Assembly: GCA_913063165.1 (NCBI GenBank)
Contig: CAJXZL010000005.1
Location: forward strand, 17,663-81,662
DNA: 64,000 bases
Direction of reading: 5' to 3'
From: an uncultured Saccharospirillaceae bacterium
Lineage (GTDB): Bacteria > Pseudomonadota > Gammaproteobacteria > Pseudomonadales > Natronospirillaceae
Shown: positions 47,745-56,354 of the stretch, piece by piece
Layout of the letters: each line of letters opens with the position of its first letter
How positions within the stretch are numbered: the stretch's first letter is position 1
Notes under the pieces: generated by a model
The model's input: only the letters and a program-made list of their open reading frames with translations
The model's database searches: none
Told to the model about the DNA's origin: nothing
Program-made: the position numbers and the translations under genes

Positions 47745-47781
47745 GCGCAATCCATTGCCTACAGTGCATTGCGCAAAATAC
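47738..47781. repeat. Perfect 14-bp inverted repeat between ccoP and ccoG
   Basis: The arms GTATTTTGCGCAAT (47738-47751) and ATTGCGCAAAATAC (47768-47781) are exactly complementary around a 16-nt loop. In RNA this gives a very stable hairpin just upstream of the ccoG start at 47805. It may end ccoNOQP transcription, protect its mRNA or control ccoG. Confidence 0.8.
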
Positions 47782-47804
47782 GCTAACCAACAGAACACCC
47801 TGAT

Positions 47805-49199
47805 ATGAATGATAAAATCCAAGTAAAGGACGTTACGAAGTCATACGACCTTTACAAGGCACACCAAAAGATCTATATCCGCCGCATAAAAGGCTATTTC
47901 AACAGCCTTCGATTCAGTGGCAACATCGTGTTGTTCGCTTTGTTCTTTGGTATCCCGTGGATCACTCAGGCTAACCGACAATCGGTCCTCTTTGACCTGC
48001 CTGCGCGAAAATTTCATATCTTTAACATCACATTCTGGCCCCAAGATTTTATCCTTTTGTCTTGGTTTATGATCATTGCTGCCTTCGCATTGTTTTTTGT
48101 AACCGTCATTGCAGGTCGCATTTGGTGTGGCTATACCTGCCCCCAAAGTGCATGGACTTGGATATTTGTTTGGATTGAAGAGAAAACAGAAGGCAAAAGA
48201 AACTCCCGAATTAAATTGGATGCAGAATCCGCGTCAGTATTAAAAGGGCTACGAAAAACAGCCAAGCACGTCCTCTGGCTATTGGTTGGATTTTTAACGG
48301 CAGCAACATTTGTCGGATATTTCTACCCTATTCGAGAGTTGTTTGTTGATATTGCTCGCTTGGATTTGTCAGGTTGGAGCTTGTTTTTCATTGGTTTCTT
48401 TACCTTGGCAACCTATGGCAATGCTGGGTGGTTACGAGAACAGGTGTGCATTTATATGTGTCCTTATGCCCGTTTCCAATCCGTCATGTTTGATAAAGAC
48501 ACCCTGATTGTTTCCTACGACCCCGCTCGCGGCGAACATCGAGGCAGACGCAGAAGAGGCGTCGATCCTAGCACCATTGGATTGGGCGACTGTATTGATT
48601 GCGACCTGTGCGTTCAGGTCTGCCCTACGGGAATTGATATTCGCGACGGGTTGCAATATGAGTGCATTAGCTGCGCTGCCTGTGTTGACGCCTGTGACTC
48701 TGTGATGGATAAAATGGGCTATGAGCCCGGTCTCATTAGTTACACCACAGAAAGCAACCTCTTGGGTGTTAAGACCAAATTTTTCCGCCCAAGGCTGATT
48801 GGCTATGGCATTACAATGATCGTGATCATTGCCATGTTTGCCGTCACACTCAACCAACGTATTCCCCTAGAGTTAGACATCATACGGGATCGCGATGTAC
48901 TGCACCGAATCACTGCCGAGGGTAACATTGAAAACCGATACAATTTAAAGATTATGAACATGAGCCACGATGACAAGGAATTTATCCTGTCGGCATCCGG
49001 CTTAGACAATCTAACTATTGTAGATGCGCCGCAAATTCTTATTCCAGCAGGCGGAACACTCGATTTTAGAATCCAATTGGAAGCACCGACAACTGCAATG
49101 AACGTTCCACGAAAGACGATTTACTTGTCTGTCACGGAACAGCCAGATACCGGTATACGTGTGACCGAAGAAACCCGATTTTTTGGACCCATATATTGA
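47805..49199 (+). CDS. ccoG: CcoG, cbb3 oxidase assembly polyferredoxin (Cu(II) reductase)
   Basis: CcoG is a membrane polyferredoxin reported to reduce Cu(II) for cbb3 assembly. The 464-residue protein has membrane helices in its first half with WCGYTCPQSAWTW (about 105-117). Two ferredoxin clusters follow (CIDCDLCVQVCP and CISCAACVDACD, about 263-298), then an Ig-like periplasmic C-terminal domain. It begins the ccoGHIS assembly operon. Confidence 0.97.
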   Translation: MNDKIQVKDVTKSYDLYKAHQKIYIRRIKGYFNSLRFSGNIVLFALFFGIPWITQANRQSVLFDLPARKFHIFNITFWPQDFILLSWFMIIAAFALFFVTVIAGRIWCGYTCPQSAWTWIFVWIEEKTEGKRNSRIKLDAESASVLKGLRKTAKHVLWLLVGFLTAATFVGYFYPIRELFVDIARLDLSGWSLFFIGFFTLATYGNAGWLREQVCIYMCPYARFQSVMFDKDTLIVSYDPARGEHRGRRRRGVDPSTIGLGDCIDCDLCVQVCPTGIDIRDGLQYECISCAACVDACDSVMDKMGYEPGLISYTTESNLLGVKTKFFRPRLIGYGITMIVIIAMFAVTLNQRIPLELDIIRDRDVLHRITAEGNIENRYNLKIMNMSHDDKEFILSASGLDNLTIVDAPQILIPAGGTLDFRIQLEAPTTAMNVPRKTIYLSVTEQPDTGIRVTEETRFFGPIY

Positions 49200-49711
49200 T
49201 GAACAATGCATCCGATCAGTTTATTCCCGGTTACAAACAACCTTGGTTTTGGTTTCTCATGGTGCCGCTCATCATGGTTTTCATTATGGGCTTCACCATG
49301 TTGTATCTGAGCATATCGACCAGCGATGGTGTCGTCGTCGACAATTTCTACAAAGATGGGCTTGCCATAAAAACCCGAAATGAACAGGATGCCGCAGCTG
49401 CCGATTTGGGCCTAGCAGCTCAAGTCACCATCAATGGCCGCCAGATTCATCTTGAACTGTCCGGCGTTTTAGACGTGCGTCCAGCGCGCCTGACCCTGCA
49501 CTTCATATACCCCACAAAAAGCAGTGAAGACCTTGTGGTTGTCCTCGTTGCCGCAGACAACGGTTATGCCGGGGCACTGCCTGAAGCGCTCAATGGTCGT
49601 TACCAAGTTATGTTATCACCCCAGCTGGATGGTGCACCGGGTGCCATGTGGCGACTCCATGGTATGAGTCACTTTCCGCTGACCGCATCCTTGGCGCTGA
49701 AGCCCAAATAA
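49199..49711 (+). CDS. ccoH: CcoH, cbb3 oxidase assembly protein
   Basis: The 170-residue protein has one membrane helix (about 14-36, PWFWFLMVPLIMVFIMGF) and a FixH-like periplasmic domain. The start FIPGYKQPWFWF and DNFYKDGLAI (about 49-58) are typical of FixH/CcoH. The ATG overlaps the ccoG stop (TGATG). CcoH helps join CcoP and CcoNO into the stable oxidase. Confidence 0.93.
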   Translation: MNNASDQFIPGYKQPWFWFLMVPLIMVFIMGFTMLYLSISTSDGVVVDNFYKDGLAIKTRNEQDAAAADLGLAAQVTINGRQIHLELSGVLDVRPARLTLHFIYPTKSSEDLVVVLVAADNGYAGALPEALNGRYQVMLSPQLDGAPGAMWRLHGMSHFPLTASLALKPK

Positions 49712-49712
49712 T

Positions 49713-52112
49713 ATGACTGCTGCCAAGATACCCTGTTTCCACTGTGGCGAAGCAATAAGGGGAACGGCGTTTCAATCATTGCTTCAAGGTAGCGAGCAGT
49801 CTTTTTGTTGCATGGGCTGCCAAGCAGCGGCCACCACCATTGATGCCTGTGGACTTGGTCACTTTTATCAATACCGTGATCAGCCCAGTGACCCAGTCAT
49901 CGATCGATCCACAAACGATCAGACTGCATTTGACGGCTATAACAATCCCCAAGTACAGGCGCAATTTGTCAGTCAAAAATCAGATGGTCAGATCAGTTTT
50001 TATTTACAAATCTCGGGTATTACCTGTGCTGCCTGCGTCTGGTTAATAGAGCAACGTCTCAAGCAACTGCCTGGTGTGAGCCAAGCCGCATTAAACCTTT
50101 CGACGCACCGGCTCCTGGTCACCCTTGAAGCAAGTAGAACGCCAGTATCAGACATATTTACTGCCCTTGGCGCTCTGGGATATAGCGCAAAACCATGGCA
50201 GCGTACCGAAAAAAGCACCCATTTCGAACAGACGCAAAAGGATTTTATTATCCGCCTTGGTATCGCGGGTATCGGTCTGATGCAAATCATGATGAACACC
50301 ACCGCGACCTACATTGGCGACATTGCGTGGGAATATGTCCATCTACTCCGTTGGGCCAGCCTCATCTTTACCCTCCCTGTGGTGCTATATGCAGCACTGC
50401 CTTTTTACCGCGCTGCTATCAGAGATCTTAAAACAGGGCACTTTGGTATGGACGTGCCTGTATCACTGGCTTTGATATTGGCGTTCATCCCTAGCGCATG
50501 GGCAACCCTCTCACAAACGGGCGAAACCTACTTTGAATCGGTCACCATGTTTACCTTTTTCTTGTTGCTCGGGCGGTTTCTTGAGTTTCGCGCCTTGCTC
50601 AAATTAGATCATACAGGGCACGGCCTTGATGACCTCCTGCCGCCCTTTACTCAACGGTGGGACAAGGGAGAATGGCAAAGAGTTTCAAGTAGTGAGCTCG
50701 CGGTGGGTGATCGCATTTTAATTTTACCTGGTGAAAAGATTCCAGCCGACGGCACGGTGCTGTCAGGAGAGAGTGAAATTAATGCAGCCACCTTTACCGG
50801 AGAATTTGCCCCCCTATCCGTTGCGCCCGGCGATGCGATACAGGCGGGCACCTTGAACACGGATGGGGCTTTAGAAGTCAGCGTGACGCATAGCGGCCAA
50901 CAATCCAGTATGAGCCATATGCTGACCCTGCTAGACCAGGCTGCTTCATATAAGCCTGCCATCGCGCGCCTAGCTGATACCGGCGCGAGTTATTTCGTTA
51001 TTTTTATTTTACTACTGGCTGCTGCGACGGGGCTTATTTGGTTATCGATTGATGCTACCCGTGCTTTTTGGATCGCGCTGTCGGTACTGGTAATCACGTG
51101 TCCGTGCGCATTATCTTTGGCCACGCCAGTGTCTGTGACCGCCTCAATATCTGCGCTCCGTCAAAGTGGTATTTTGCCAACTCAGGGCGAAGCCTTTCTG
51201 CAGTTAAAGCACATTGATACGGTAATATTTGACAAAACTGGCACACTGACCGATGGCCAATATAGCCTGGTTGAAACCCTAAGCGACCACACTGAGACCC
51301 ATCTTCAGGTCGCCGCTGCGCTAGAGCATTATTCGTCGCACCCAATCGCCAAAGCCTTTACGAATGCTGACCCGTCGATTGTTGCTACCGAGGTAATGGT
51401 CCACCCCAATGCCGGTATTGAAGGCACTGTAATGGGCAATAAATATCGCATAGGGACGCCCGCCTTTTGCTGCGTATCAGATCCAACAACCCCACTATCT
51501 TCAACCCATGATGATGTCCAATGGATCGCGCTCTCAGTGGTTGGCAAACAGGATGTGATTGCGTGGTTCGCTATCCAAGATTGCCTCAGGGTGGATGCAA
51601 AGATAGCGGTCGACACTTTGAGGTCACGCGGTCTTTCACTGCATCTGTTGACCGGTGATCCGTCCACTCAGGGCAATAAAATAGCAGCTCAGCTAAACAT
51701 CGCACACTGTCACAGTGGAAAAACGGCTACCGAAAAGATGCACTATATTAAGGCCCTTCAAGCAGAAGGTCACCGTGTGGCAATGGTAGGCGATGGTGTC
51801 AATGACGCGCCAGCAATGGCTTGTGCCGATGTTGCCATAGCTCTGGCACAGGGTGCGGAGCTCACACAGAACAGCGCCGACATTATCCTCATGACGCCCA
51901 AGCTGGCTCCGTTAGCTACCCTTATGGCTCACAGCTACCGTACCCATCGCGTGATTAAGCAAAATTTGGCTTGGGGACTCCTCTACAATGGCATCGCACT
52001 GCCCTTTGCCGTTGCAGGTTATGTTTCTCCTCTCATCGCCGCAATCGGCATGTCATTCAGCTCGCTTTTGGTGGTGGTCAATGCATTGGGCTTAAATCGC
52101 CGACTAACCTAG
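49713..52112 (+). CDS. ccoI: CcoI, copper-exporting P1B-type ATPase for cbb3 assembly
   Basis: CcoI moves copper to the periplasmic side for the CuB site. The 799-residue protein starts with a cysteine-rich metal-binding region (CFHCGEAI, CCMGCQ). A heavy-metal-associated domain with ITCAACV (about 106-112) follows. The P-type core carries TGE, the copper channel motif CPCALS, the phosphorylation site DKTGTLT, the HP dipeptide (SSHPIAKA) and MVGDGVNDAPA. It is one base downstream of ccoH. Confidence 0.97.
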   Translation: MTAAKIPCFHCGEAIRGTAFQSLLQGSEQSFCCMGCQAAATTIDACGLGHFYQYRDQPSDPVIDRSTNDQTAFDGYNNPQVQAQFVSQKSDGQISFYLQISGITCAACVWLIEQRLKQLPGVSQAALNLSTHRLLVTLEASRTPVSDIFTALGALGYSAKPWQRTEKSTHFEQTQKDFIIRLGIAGIGLMQIMMNTTATYIGDIAWEYVHLLRWASLIFTLPVVLYAALPFYRAAIRDLKTGHFGMDVPVSLALILAFIPSAWATLSQTGETYFESVTMFTFFLLLGRFLEFRALLKLDHTGHGLDDLLPPFTQRWDKGEWQRVSSSELAVGDRILILPGEKIPADGTVLSGESEINAATFTGEFAPLSVAPGDAIQAGTLNTDGALEVSVTHSGQQSSMSHMLTLLDQAASYKPAIARLADTGASYFVIFILLLAAATGLIWLSIDATRAFWIALSVLVITCPCALSLATPVSVTASISALRQSGILPTQGEAFLQLKHIDTVIFDKTGTLTDGQYSLVETLSDHTETHLQVAAALEHYSSHPIAKAFTNADPSIVATEVMVHPNAGIEGTVMGNKYRIGTPAFCCVSDPTTPLSSTHDDVQWIALSVVGKQDVIAWFAIQDCLRVDAKIAVDTLRSRGLSLHLLTGDPSTQGNKIAAQLNIAHCHSGKTATEKMHYIKALQAEGHRVAMVGDGVNDAPAMACADVAIALAQGAELTQNSADIILMTPKLAPLATLMAHSYRTHRVIKQNLAWGLLYNGIALPFAVAGYVSPLIAAIGMSFSSLLVVVNALGLNRRLT

Positions 52113-52176
52113 ACCCTGAGACTGCCAATACTGCGACAGTCTGGTAAAATACCCAAAACCCAAAGGCATCCGTTTA

Positions 52177-52365
52177 ATGGATATTCTCTATCTGCTAATT
52201 CCTTTAACCATCTTACTGATTACCGGCGCAATCGTGGCGTTTATTTGGTCGGTTAAAAATGGCCAATTTGATGACCTAGACAGTCCCGCCCACCGAATAC
52301 TGTTTGAGGATGACGCTGATAGAATGCCGCCACAAAAGCCTGATAAGCGGGAGGATGCTGGGTGA
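52177..52365 (+). CDS. ccoS: CcoS, cbb3 oxidase maturation protein
   Basis: The 62-residue single-helix protein starts MDILYLLIPLTILL and continues FIWSVKNGQFDDLDSPAHRIL, the CcoS signature (WAVKSGQFDDLxxPA in relatives). It is needed for cofactor insertion into cbb3 oxidase. Its TGA overlaps the GTG start of the next gene. Confidence 0.97.
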   Translation: MDILYLLIPLTILLITGAIVAFIWSVKNGQFDDLDSPAHRILFEDDADRMPPQKPDKREDAG

Positions 52366-53030
52366 ATTCCTTGTATGGGGCGGCCTTTCTAATGGGTCTT
52401 ATGGGGTCGGGACATTGCATGGCTATGTGTGGCGGTATATCAAGCGCATTAGGTTTATCCCACCCTGACAAAAAAGCACCTGCACTCCTATATCAATTTG
52501 GCCGTATCACTAGCTACACCTTCGCCGGATTGATTGTTGCGGCATTTGGCATCTGGATTCCAGTAGAAGTGGGCATGGCACTACGATTGTTTACGGCGTT
52601 TATTTTGGTTGGCGTAGGCCTGTACATGATGGGTGTTACTCAGGCGATTACGAAACTGGAATTATTAGGGCAACCCTTATGGCGCAGGCTACAACCGGCA
52701 ATTAAGAAATTAGGCAAGCCAACAACCTATTACCAATATTGGCTGGCTGGCATTCTGTGGGGCTGGCTACCCTGTGGATTGGTATATTCAGCGTTGGCTT
52801 TAGCCGTAACAAGCCAAGGGCTACATACTGCGCCGCTCATCATGTTGTCGTTTGGCCTAGGCACCCTGCCGAGTATGCTCAGCCTTAATTTTGCAGGGCA
52901 CCAATTAGGCATACTTGGAAAACGTCCTGCTATACGTATAATAGGCGGCCTTTTATTATTGCTATTGGCTTTTTGGATGCTATATAGCACGGGGCTCACT
53001 TACTTTGGTCATACGGTAAACCATGGATAA
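52362..53030 (+). CDS. TauE/SafE-like (DsbD_2-type) membrane protein of the cco cluster
   Basis: The 222-residue protein has six membrane helices and the N-terminal metal-binding-like motif GSGHCMAMCGGI (about 16-27). PTTYYQYWLAGILWGWLPCGLVY follows in parts; this second Cys-Gly segment resembles DsbD-like thiol or copper transport proteins. Homologs downstream of ccoS are common and presumed to supply copper or reductant for assembly. The GTG start is preceded by GAGG and overlaps the ccoS stop. Confidence 0.85.
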   Translation: MNSLYGAAFLMGLMGSGHCMAMCGGISSALGLSHPDKKAPALLYQFGRITSYTFAGLIVAAFGIWIPVEVGMALRLFTAFILVGVGLYMMGVTQAITKLELLGQPLWRRLQPAIKKLGKPTTYYQYWLAGILWGWLPCGLVYSALALAVTSQGLHTAPLIMLSFGLGTLPSMLSLNFAGHQLGILGKRPAIRIIGGLLLLLLAFWMLYSTGLTYFGHTVNHG

Positions 53031-53607
53031 TTATATTTTTGGGTACGGCAGCCTAATCTGTTCTGACAGTCGCGACCGGACCGGTCAAACTGGCGAAGCT
53101 ATAGCTGTCACTGCGCTTGATATTTCACGCTCATGGTCCGTGCCTGTTGAGGCATCCAAGACGACTGCTGTAGGGGCACTAGAGTCGGTAGGCAGCCAGT
53201 GTAACGGGGTTATATTTCCGGTATCTGATGACAACTTAGAAAAGTTTGATATAAGAGAAGTCGGCTATGACCGCATTATATTACCGCCTGAGCGCTTTAC
53301 CCGACCTAGCCTGATTCCAAAAGGTACTCAGGTATGGACCTATGTCGGCCACCGAATACAGCAGCCAACCTGTGACATGCCAATTGCCCAGTCCTATCTT
53401 GATGTCATCATTAATGGCTGCATGCAGTTTGGCCAAGAATATGTTGAAGATTTCTTTCGACTTACCCAGCATTGGGGCCATTTAGTTGATGATCGACATG
53501 CACCTGTTTATAAAAGACCTATCACGACCCATGCCCATCACGAACAGTTTGATGCGCTGCTGGCTAAAATGATTCCAGCGCAGTTGGCGAATCGACGCAA
53601 GTTGTAA
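53023..53607 (+). CDS. Gamma-glutamylcyclotransferase-like (AIG2/BtrG-type) protein
   Basis: The 194-residue protein begins YIFGYGSLICSDSRDRTG, the glycine loop of the GGCT-like barrel. GVIFPVSDDNLEKFDIREVGYDR (about 62-84, in parts) follows, with a glutamate that may be the catalytic base (E78 region). Family members form 5-oxoproline from gamma-glutamyl groups or have unknown substrates. It overlaps the TauE-like gene by eight bases, so it is probably the last gene of the cco assembly operon, but its role there is unclear. Confidence 0.78.
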   Translation: MDNYIFGYGSLICSDSRDRTGQTGEAIAVTALDISRSWSVPVEASKTTAVGALESVGSQCNGVIFPVSDDNLEKFDIREVGYDRIILPPERFTRPSLIPKGTQVWTYVGHRIQQPTCDMPIAQSYLDVIINGCMQFGQEYVEDFFRLTQHWGHLVDDRHAPVYKRPITTHAHHEQFDALLAKMIPAQLANRRKL

Positions 53608-53679
53608 CAAAGACAATATCTACACGCGCCATGACAAACTGATGGTGATTGTGCCACCCTTTTTGAAGACCTAAACCCT

Positions 53680-54573
53680 ATGCAAGATACTGTAGATAAG
53701 AAAACCAAGCTTGAGTTTAACAAGTTACAAAAAAGATTGCGTCGAGAAACGGGAAAGGCCATCGCTGACTACAACATGATTGAGTCTGGCGACAAGGTGA
53801 TGGTTTGTCTTTCTGGCGGTAAGGATTCCTATACCCTGTTACACATTTTACAGGGGCTCCAAAAAAGTGCGCCTATTGATTTCGACATTGTCGCAGTGAA
53901 TCTGGACCAGAAACAACCTGGATTTCCTGAAGAAATTTTGCCTGAATATTTACAGTCTATCGGTGTGGCTTACCATATTTTAGAGCGTGACACCTATAGT
54001 GTGGTGCAAGAGATGGTGCCAGAGGGGAAAACCACCTGTGGTATTTGCTCCCGTTTACGGCGGGGCACGCTCTATGCCTTTGCAGAAGAAATAGGGGCCA
54101 ATAAAATTGCACTGGGACACCACCGAGATGATATCGTCGAGACCTTATTCCTTAATATGTTTTATGGCTCAAAGCTCAAGGCTATGCCGCCCAAATTACT
54201 GGCCGACTCAGGCCGTAACGTATTAATTAGGCCACTGGCTTATTGCCAAGAATCAGACATTGAAGCCTTCTCTAACCATATGGCTTTTCCGATCATTCCT
54301 TGCAATCTATGTGGTTCACAAGAAAACCTGCAAAGACAGAATATCAAAAAGATGCTTAGAGACTGGGACACTATTCAGCCAGGCAGAATCGACAATATTT
54401 TTAGATCGCTGCAGAATATCTCTCCTTCGCAACTTGCTGATACCAATTTATTCCCCTTTCAGTCATTAAAAATCAATGCAATACCCGCATTCATTCAGAC
54501 TGATCATGCACTTGCACCCATGGCACAAACCCGTGTTTTAAGCTGGAACCCTGACGAGAATCAAGTGATCTGA
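53680..54573 (+). CDS. ttcA: tRNA 2-thiocytidine synthetase TtcA
   Basis: TtcA puts sulfur on cytidine 32 of some tRNAs. The 297-residue protein has the PP-loop SGGKDS (45-50) and the Fe-S cysteines C120 and C123 ([12 protein letters not shown]). C208 and C211 (PCNLCGSQ) follow, with GHHRDD near 147. It lies directly upstream of the fnr/anr-like regulator; fnr-ttcA neighbours are common in proteobacteria. Confidence 0.96.
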   Translation: MQDTVDKKTKLEFNKLQKRLRRETGKAIADYNMIESGDKVMVCLSGGKDSYTLLHILQGLQKSAPIDFDIVAVNLDQKQPGFPEEILPEYLQSIGVAYHILERDTYSVVQEMVPEGKTTCGICSRLRRGTLYAFAEEIGANKIALGHHRDDIVETLFLNMFYGSKLKAMPPKLLADSGRNVLIRPLAYCQESDIEAFSNHMAFPIIPCNLCGSQENLQRQNIKKMLRDWDTIQPGRIDNIFRSLQNISPSQLADTNLFPFQSLKINAIPAFIQTDHALAPMAQTRVLSWNPDENQVI

Positions 54574-54705
54574 AGAAATACAAGACACAAAACTGTTGTA
54601 GCGCAGGGCGACTCATTTCTCAGATTTGACCGTAACCGATTGCAGTTTTCTTTGAAGTCAGGATAATGACCTTTGAAATTTATCTAGCATAGTCAGGATT
54701 CCAAA

Positions 54706-55458
54706 ATGGTTAGTACTGCACATTGCGACACTTGTAGCTTGCATCCCTTATGTTTGCCACTGGGGTTATCTGAAAATGACCTCTCTAAACTTGAAAAAAT
54801 TATTCGTCGTGGCAGACCGATTCAGAAAGGCGAGCATTTGTTTAGACAAGGAGAACCGTTCCAAGGCATATTTGCTGTGCGAACGGGCACGTTAAAGACA
54901 TATACACTCACGAATGATGGCGAAGAACAGATTACTGGCTTTCATTTGGCAAGTGAATTGATTGGGTTGTCCAACTTTGATTCCGACATATATAACAGCT
55001 CTGCAAAGGCCCTAGAGACCACAAATGTGTGTGAAATTCCGCTCGATCGTCTAGATGAGCTAGCCGGTGAGCTGCCCGCATTGCGGCGTCACCTTTTGCG
55101 CACCATGGGTAAAGAAATTCGCGGCGATCAGCAGATGATGTTGCTATTGTCGAAGAAAAGCGCAGAAGAACGCATTGGATCTTTCCTGTTAAATTTAGCG
55201 TCACGATTCAAGCGCCGTGGTTTTTCTGATAAGACATTTCGACTGTCAATGTCACGCGCCGATATGGCCAACTATTTGGGTTTAGCAGTGGAGACCGTTT
55301 CTCGCGTATTCACCCGCTTCCAAAAACAGGGCTTAATCGATATCACTGGTAATGCTAAAGAAATCGCCATTATTGACCAACAGTCATTATGGGATTTGGC
55401 GGCGCTGAGTGAAAGTGAACGTTCTGAGCTGAATTTGATCAACATTGAACAACGTTAA
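54706..55458 (+). CDS. anr: Fnr/Anr-type oxygen-sensing transcription regulator
   Basis: This CRP-family activator responds to oxygen loss through a [4Fe-4S] cluster. The 250-residue protein has C7, C10, C16 and C109, exactly the spacing of the four cluster cysteines of E. coli FNR. A cyclic-nucleotide-binding-like barrel, a dimer helix and a helix-turn-helix with SRADMANYLGLAVETVSR follow. The recognition residues E, S and R (ETVSR) are kept, so TTGAT-N4-ATCAA sites are expected. Its position after the cco genes suggests it controls them. Confidence 0.96.
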   Translation: MVSTAHCDTCSLHPLCLPLGLSENDLSKLEKIIRRGRPIQKGEHLFRQGEPFQGIFAVRTGTLKTYTLTNDGEEQITGFHLASELIGLSNFDSDIYNSSAKALETTNVCEIPLDRLDELAGELPALRRHLLRTMGKEIRGDQQMMLLLSKKSAEERIGSFLLNLASRFKRRGFSDKTFRLSMSRADMANYLGLAVETVSRVFTRFQKQGLIDITGNAKEIAIIDQQSLWDLAALSESERSELNLINIEQR

Positions 55459-55478
55459 TCATTGGTTGACGGCCAGTT

Positions 55479-55504
55479 AGACACTGACGACTGCGTCAGT
55501 GTCT
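55479..55504. terminator. 11-bp perfect hairpin between convergent anr and nudC
   Basis: The arms AGACACTGACG (55479-55489) and CGTCAGTGTCT (55494-55504) pair fully around the loop ACTG. There is no T run on either side. It lies between two convergent stops and may end or protect both mRNAs. Confidence 0.6.
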
Positions 55505-55505
55505 C

Positions 55506-56354
55506 CTACCACCCTGTGATTAATGCTTCTGGGTCTTTACCAAGGCTTGTGACAAACCGCCGAATGAGCCAACCCGCGATGCTCAATTTGTTCGGGACCT
55601 TTGGCAGCTGATCAACCGCATACCAACCCGCTTCAACCAATTCATCTTCCTGAATACAGATTGCGCCACCGGCATACTCGGCAACAAACCCCACCATGAG
55701 CTGTCCTGGAAATGGCCAGGTCTGGCTACCCTGATATTGGGGAAAGGTGACCTGAATACCCACTTCTTCTAACACCTCTCGGTGCACAGCCTGCTCTAAT
55801 GTTTCGCCCACCTCAACAAATCCCGCAATCAGTGAAAACTGGTCTGTTTGCTTGTGCCGATGACTTCTCGCCAACAACAGTTCATCACCCTTAGTGACCA
55901 ACACGATGACACAGGGAAGTATTTTGGGGTAGAAAGTATGCCCACAGTCATGACAATGACGCACATGCTCACTTGGTGAACCTGTTGTCTCACCGCCACA
56001 AGCACCACAAAATCGGTGATGATCTCTCCAACGCAATAATTGCACAGCGCGACTCGCCAGTGCGTATAGATCACTGTCACTGGCTGCCAGCGTTCTCAAT
56101 TCCAAGGTCTGCCAACCAGATGGCAAGTCATCGCTGTGAATTGATACGGCATACCAGGCTGCTGTCCCTTTGCGGGCGACAAATAAAGCATCGTCATCTA
56201 AGTCAGACCAAGCGATCCTAGTCTGTGACCAAGCAGCATGTGGCCCATAGACGGGTTTGCCCATACAAAAGATTAAAATGAAAATATCACTGGCGCTTTC
56301 CTGTGCCGGGATTCCCAAATCCCAACCTAGGGTTTCGCTATAGTTGTCATTCAT
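55506..56354 (-). CDS. nudC: NudC, NAD(H) pyrophosphatase / RNA deNADding enzyme
   Basis: NudC hydrolyses NADH and removes NAD caps from RNA 5' ends. The 282-residue protein has a four-cysteine zinc motif (FCGACGG and CHDCGH, about 115-140). The Nudix box GFVEVGETLEQAVHREVLEE (about 175-194) and the NADH-specific SQTWPFP near 209-215 follow. It overlaps the acetyltransferase gene upstream by eight bases and converges with anr. Confidence 0.95.
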   Translation of the reverse strand: MNDNYSETLGWDLGIPAQESASDIFILIFCMGKPVYGPHAAWSQTRIAWSDLDDDALFVARKGTAAWYAVSIHSDDLPSGWQTLELRTLAASDSDLYALASRAVQLLRWRDHHRFCGACGGETTGSPSEHVRHCHDCGHTFYPKILPCVIVLVTKGDELLLARSHRHKQTDQFSLIAGFVEVGETLEQAVHREVLEEVGIQVTFPQYQGSQTWPFPGQLMVGFVAEYAGGAICIQEDELVEAGWYAVDQLPKVPNKLSIAGWLIRRFVTSLGKDPEALITGW

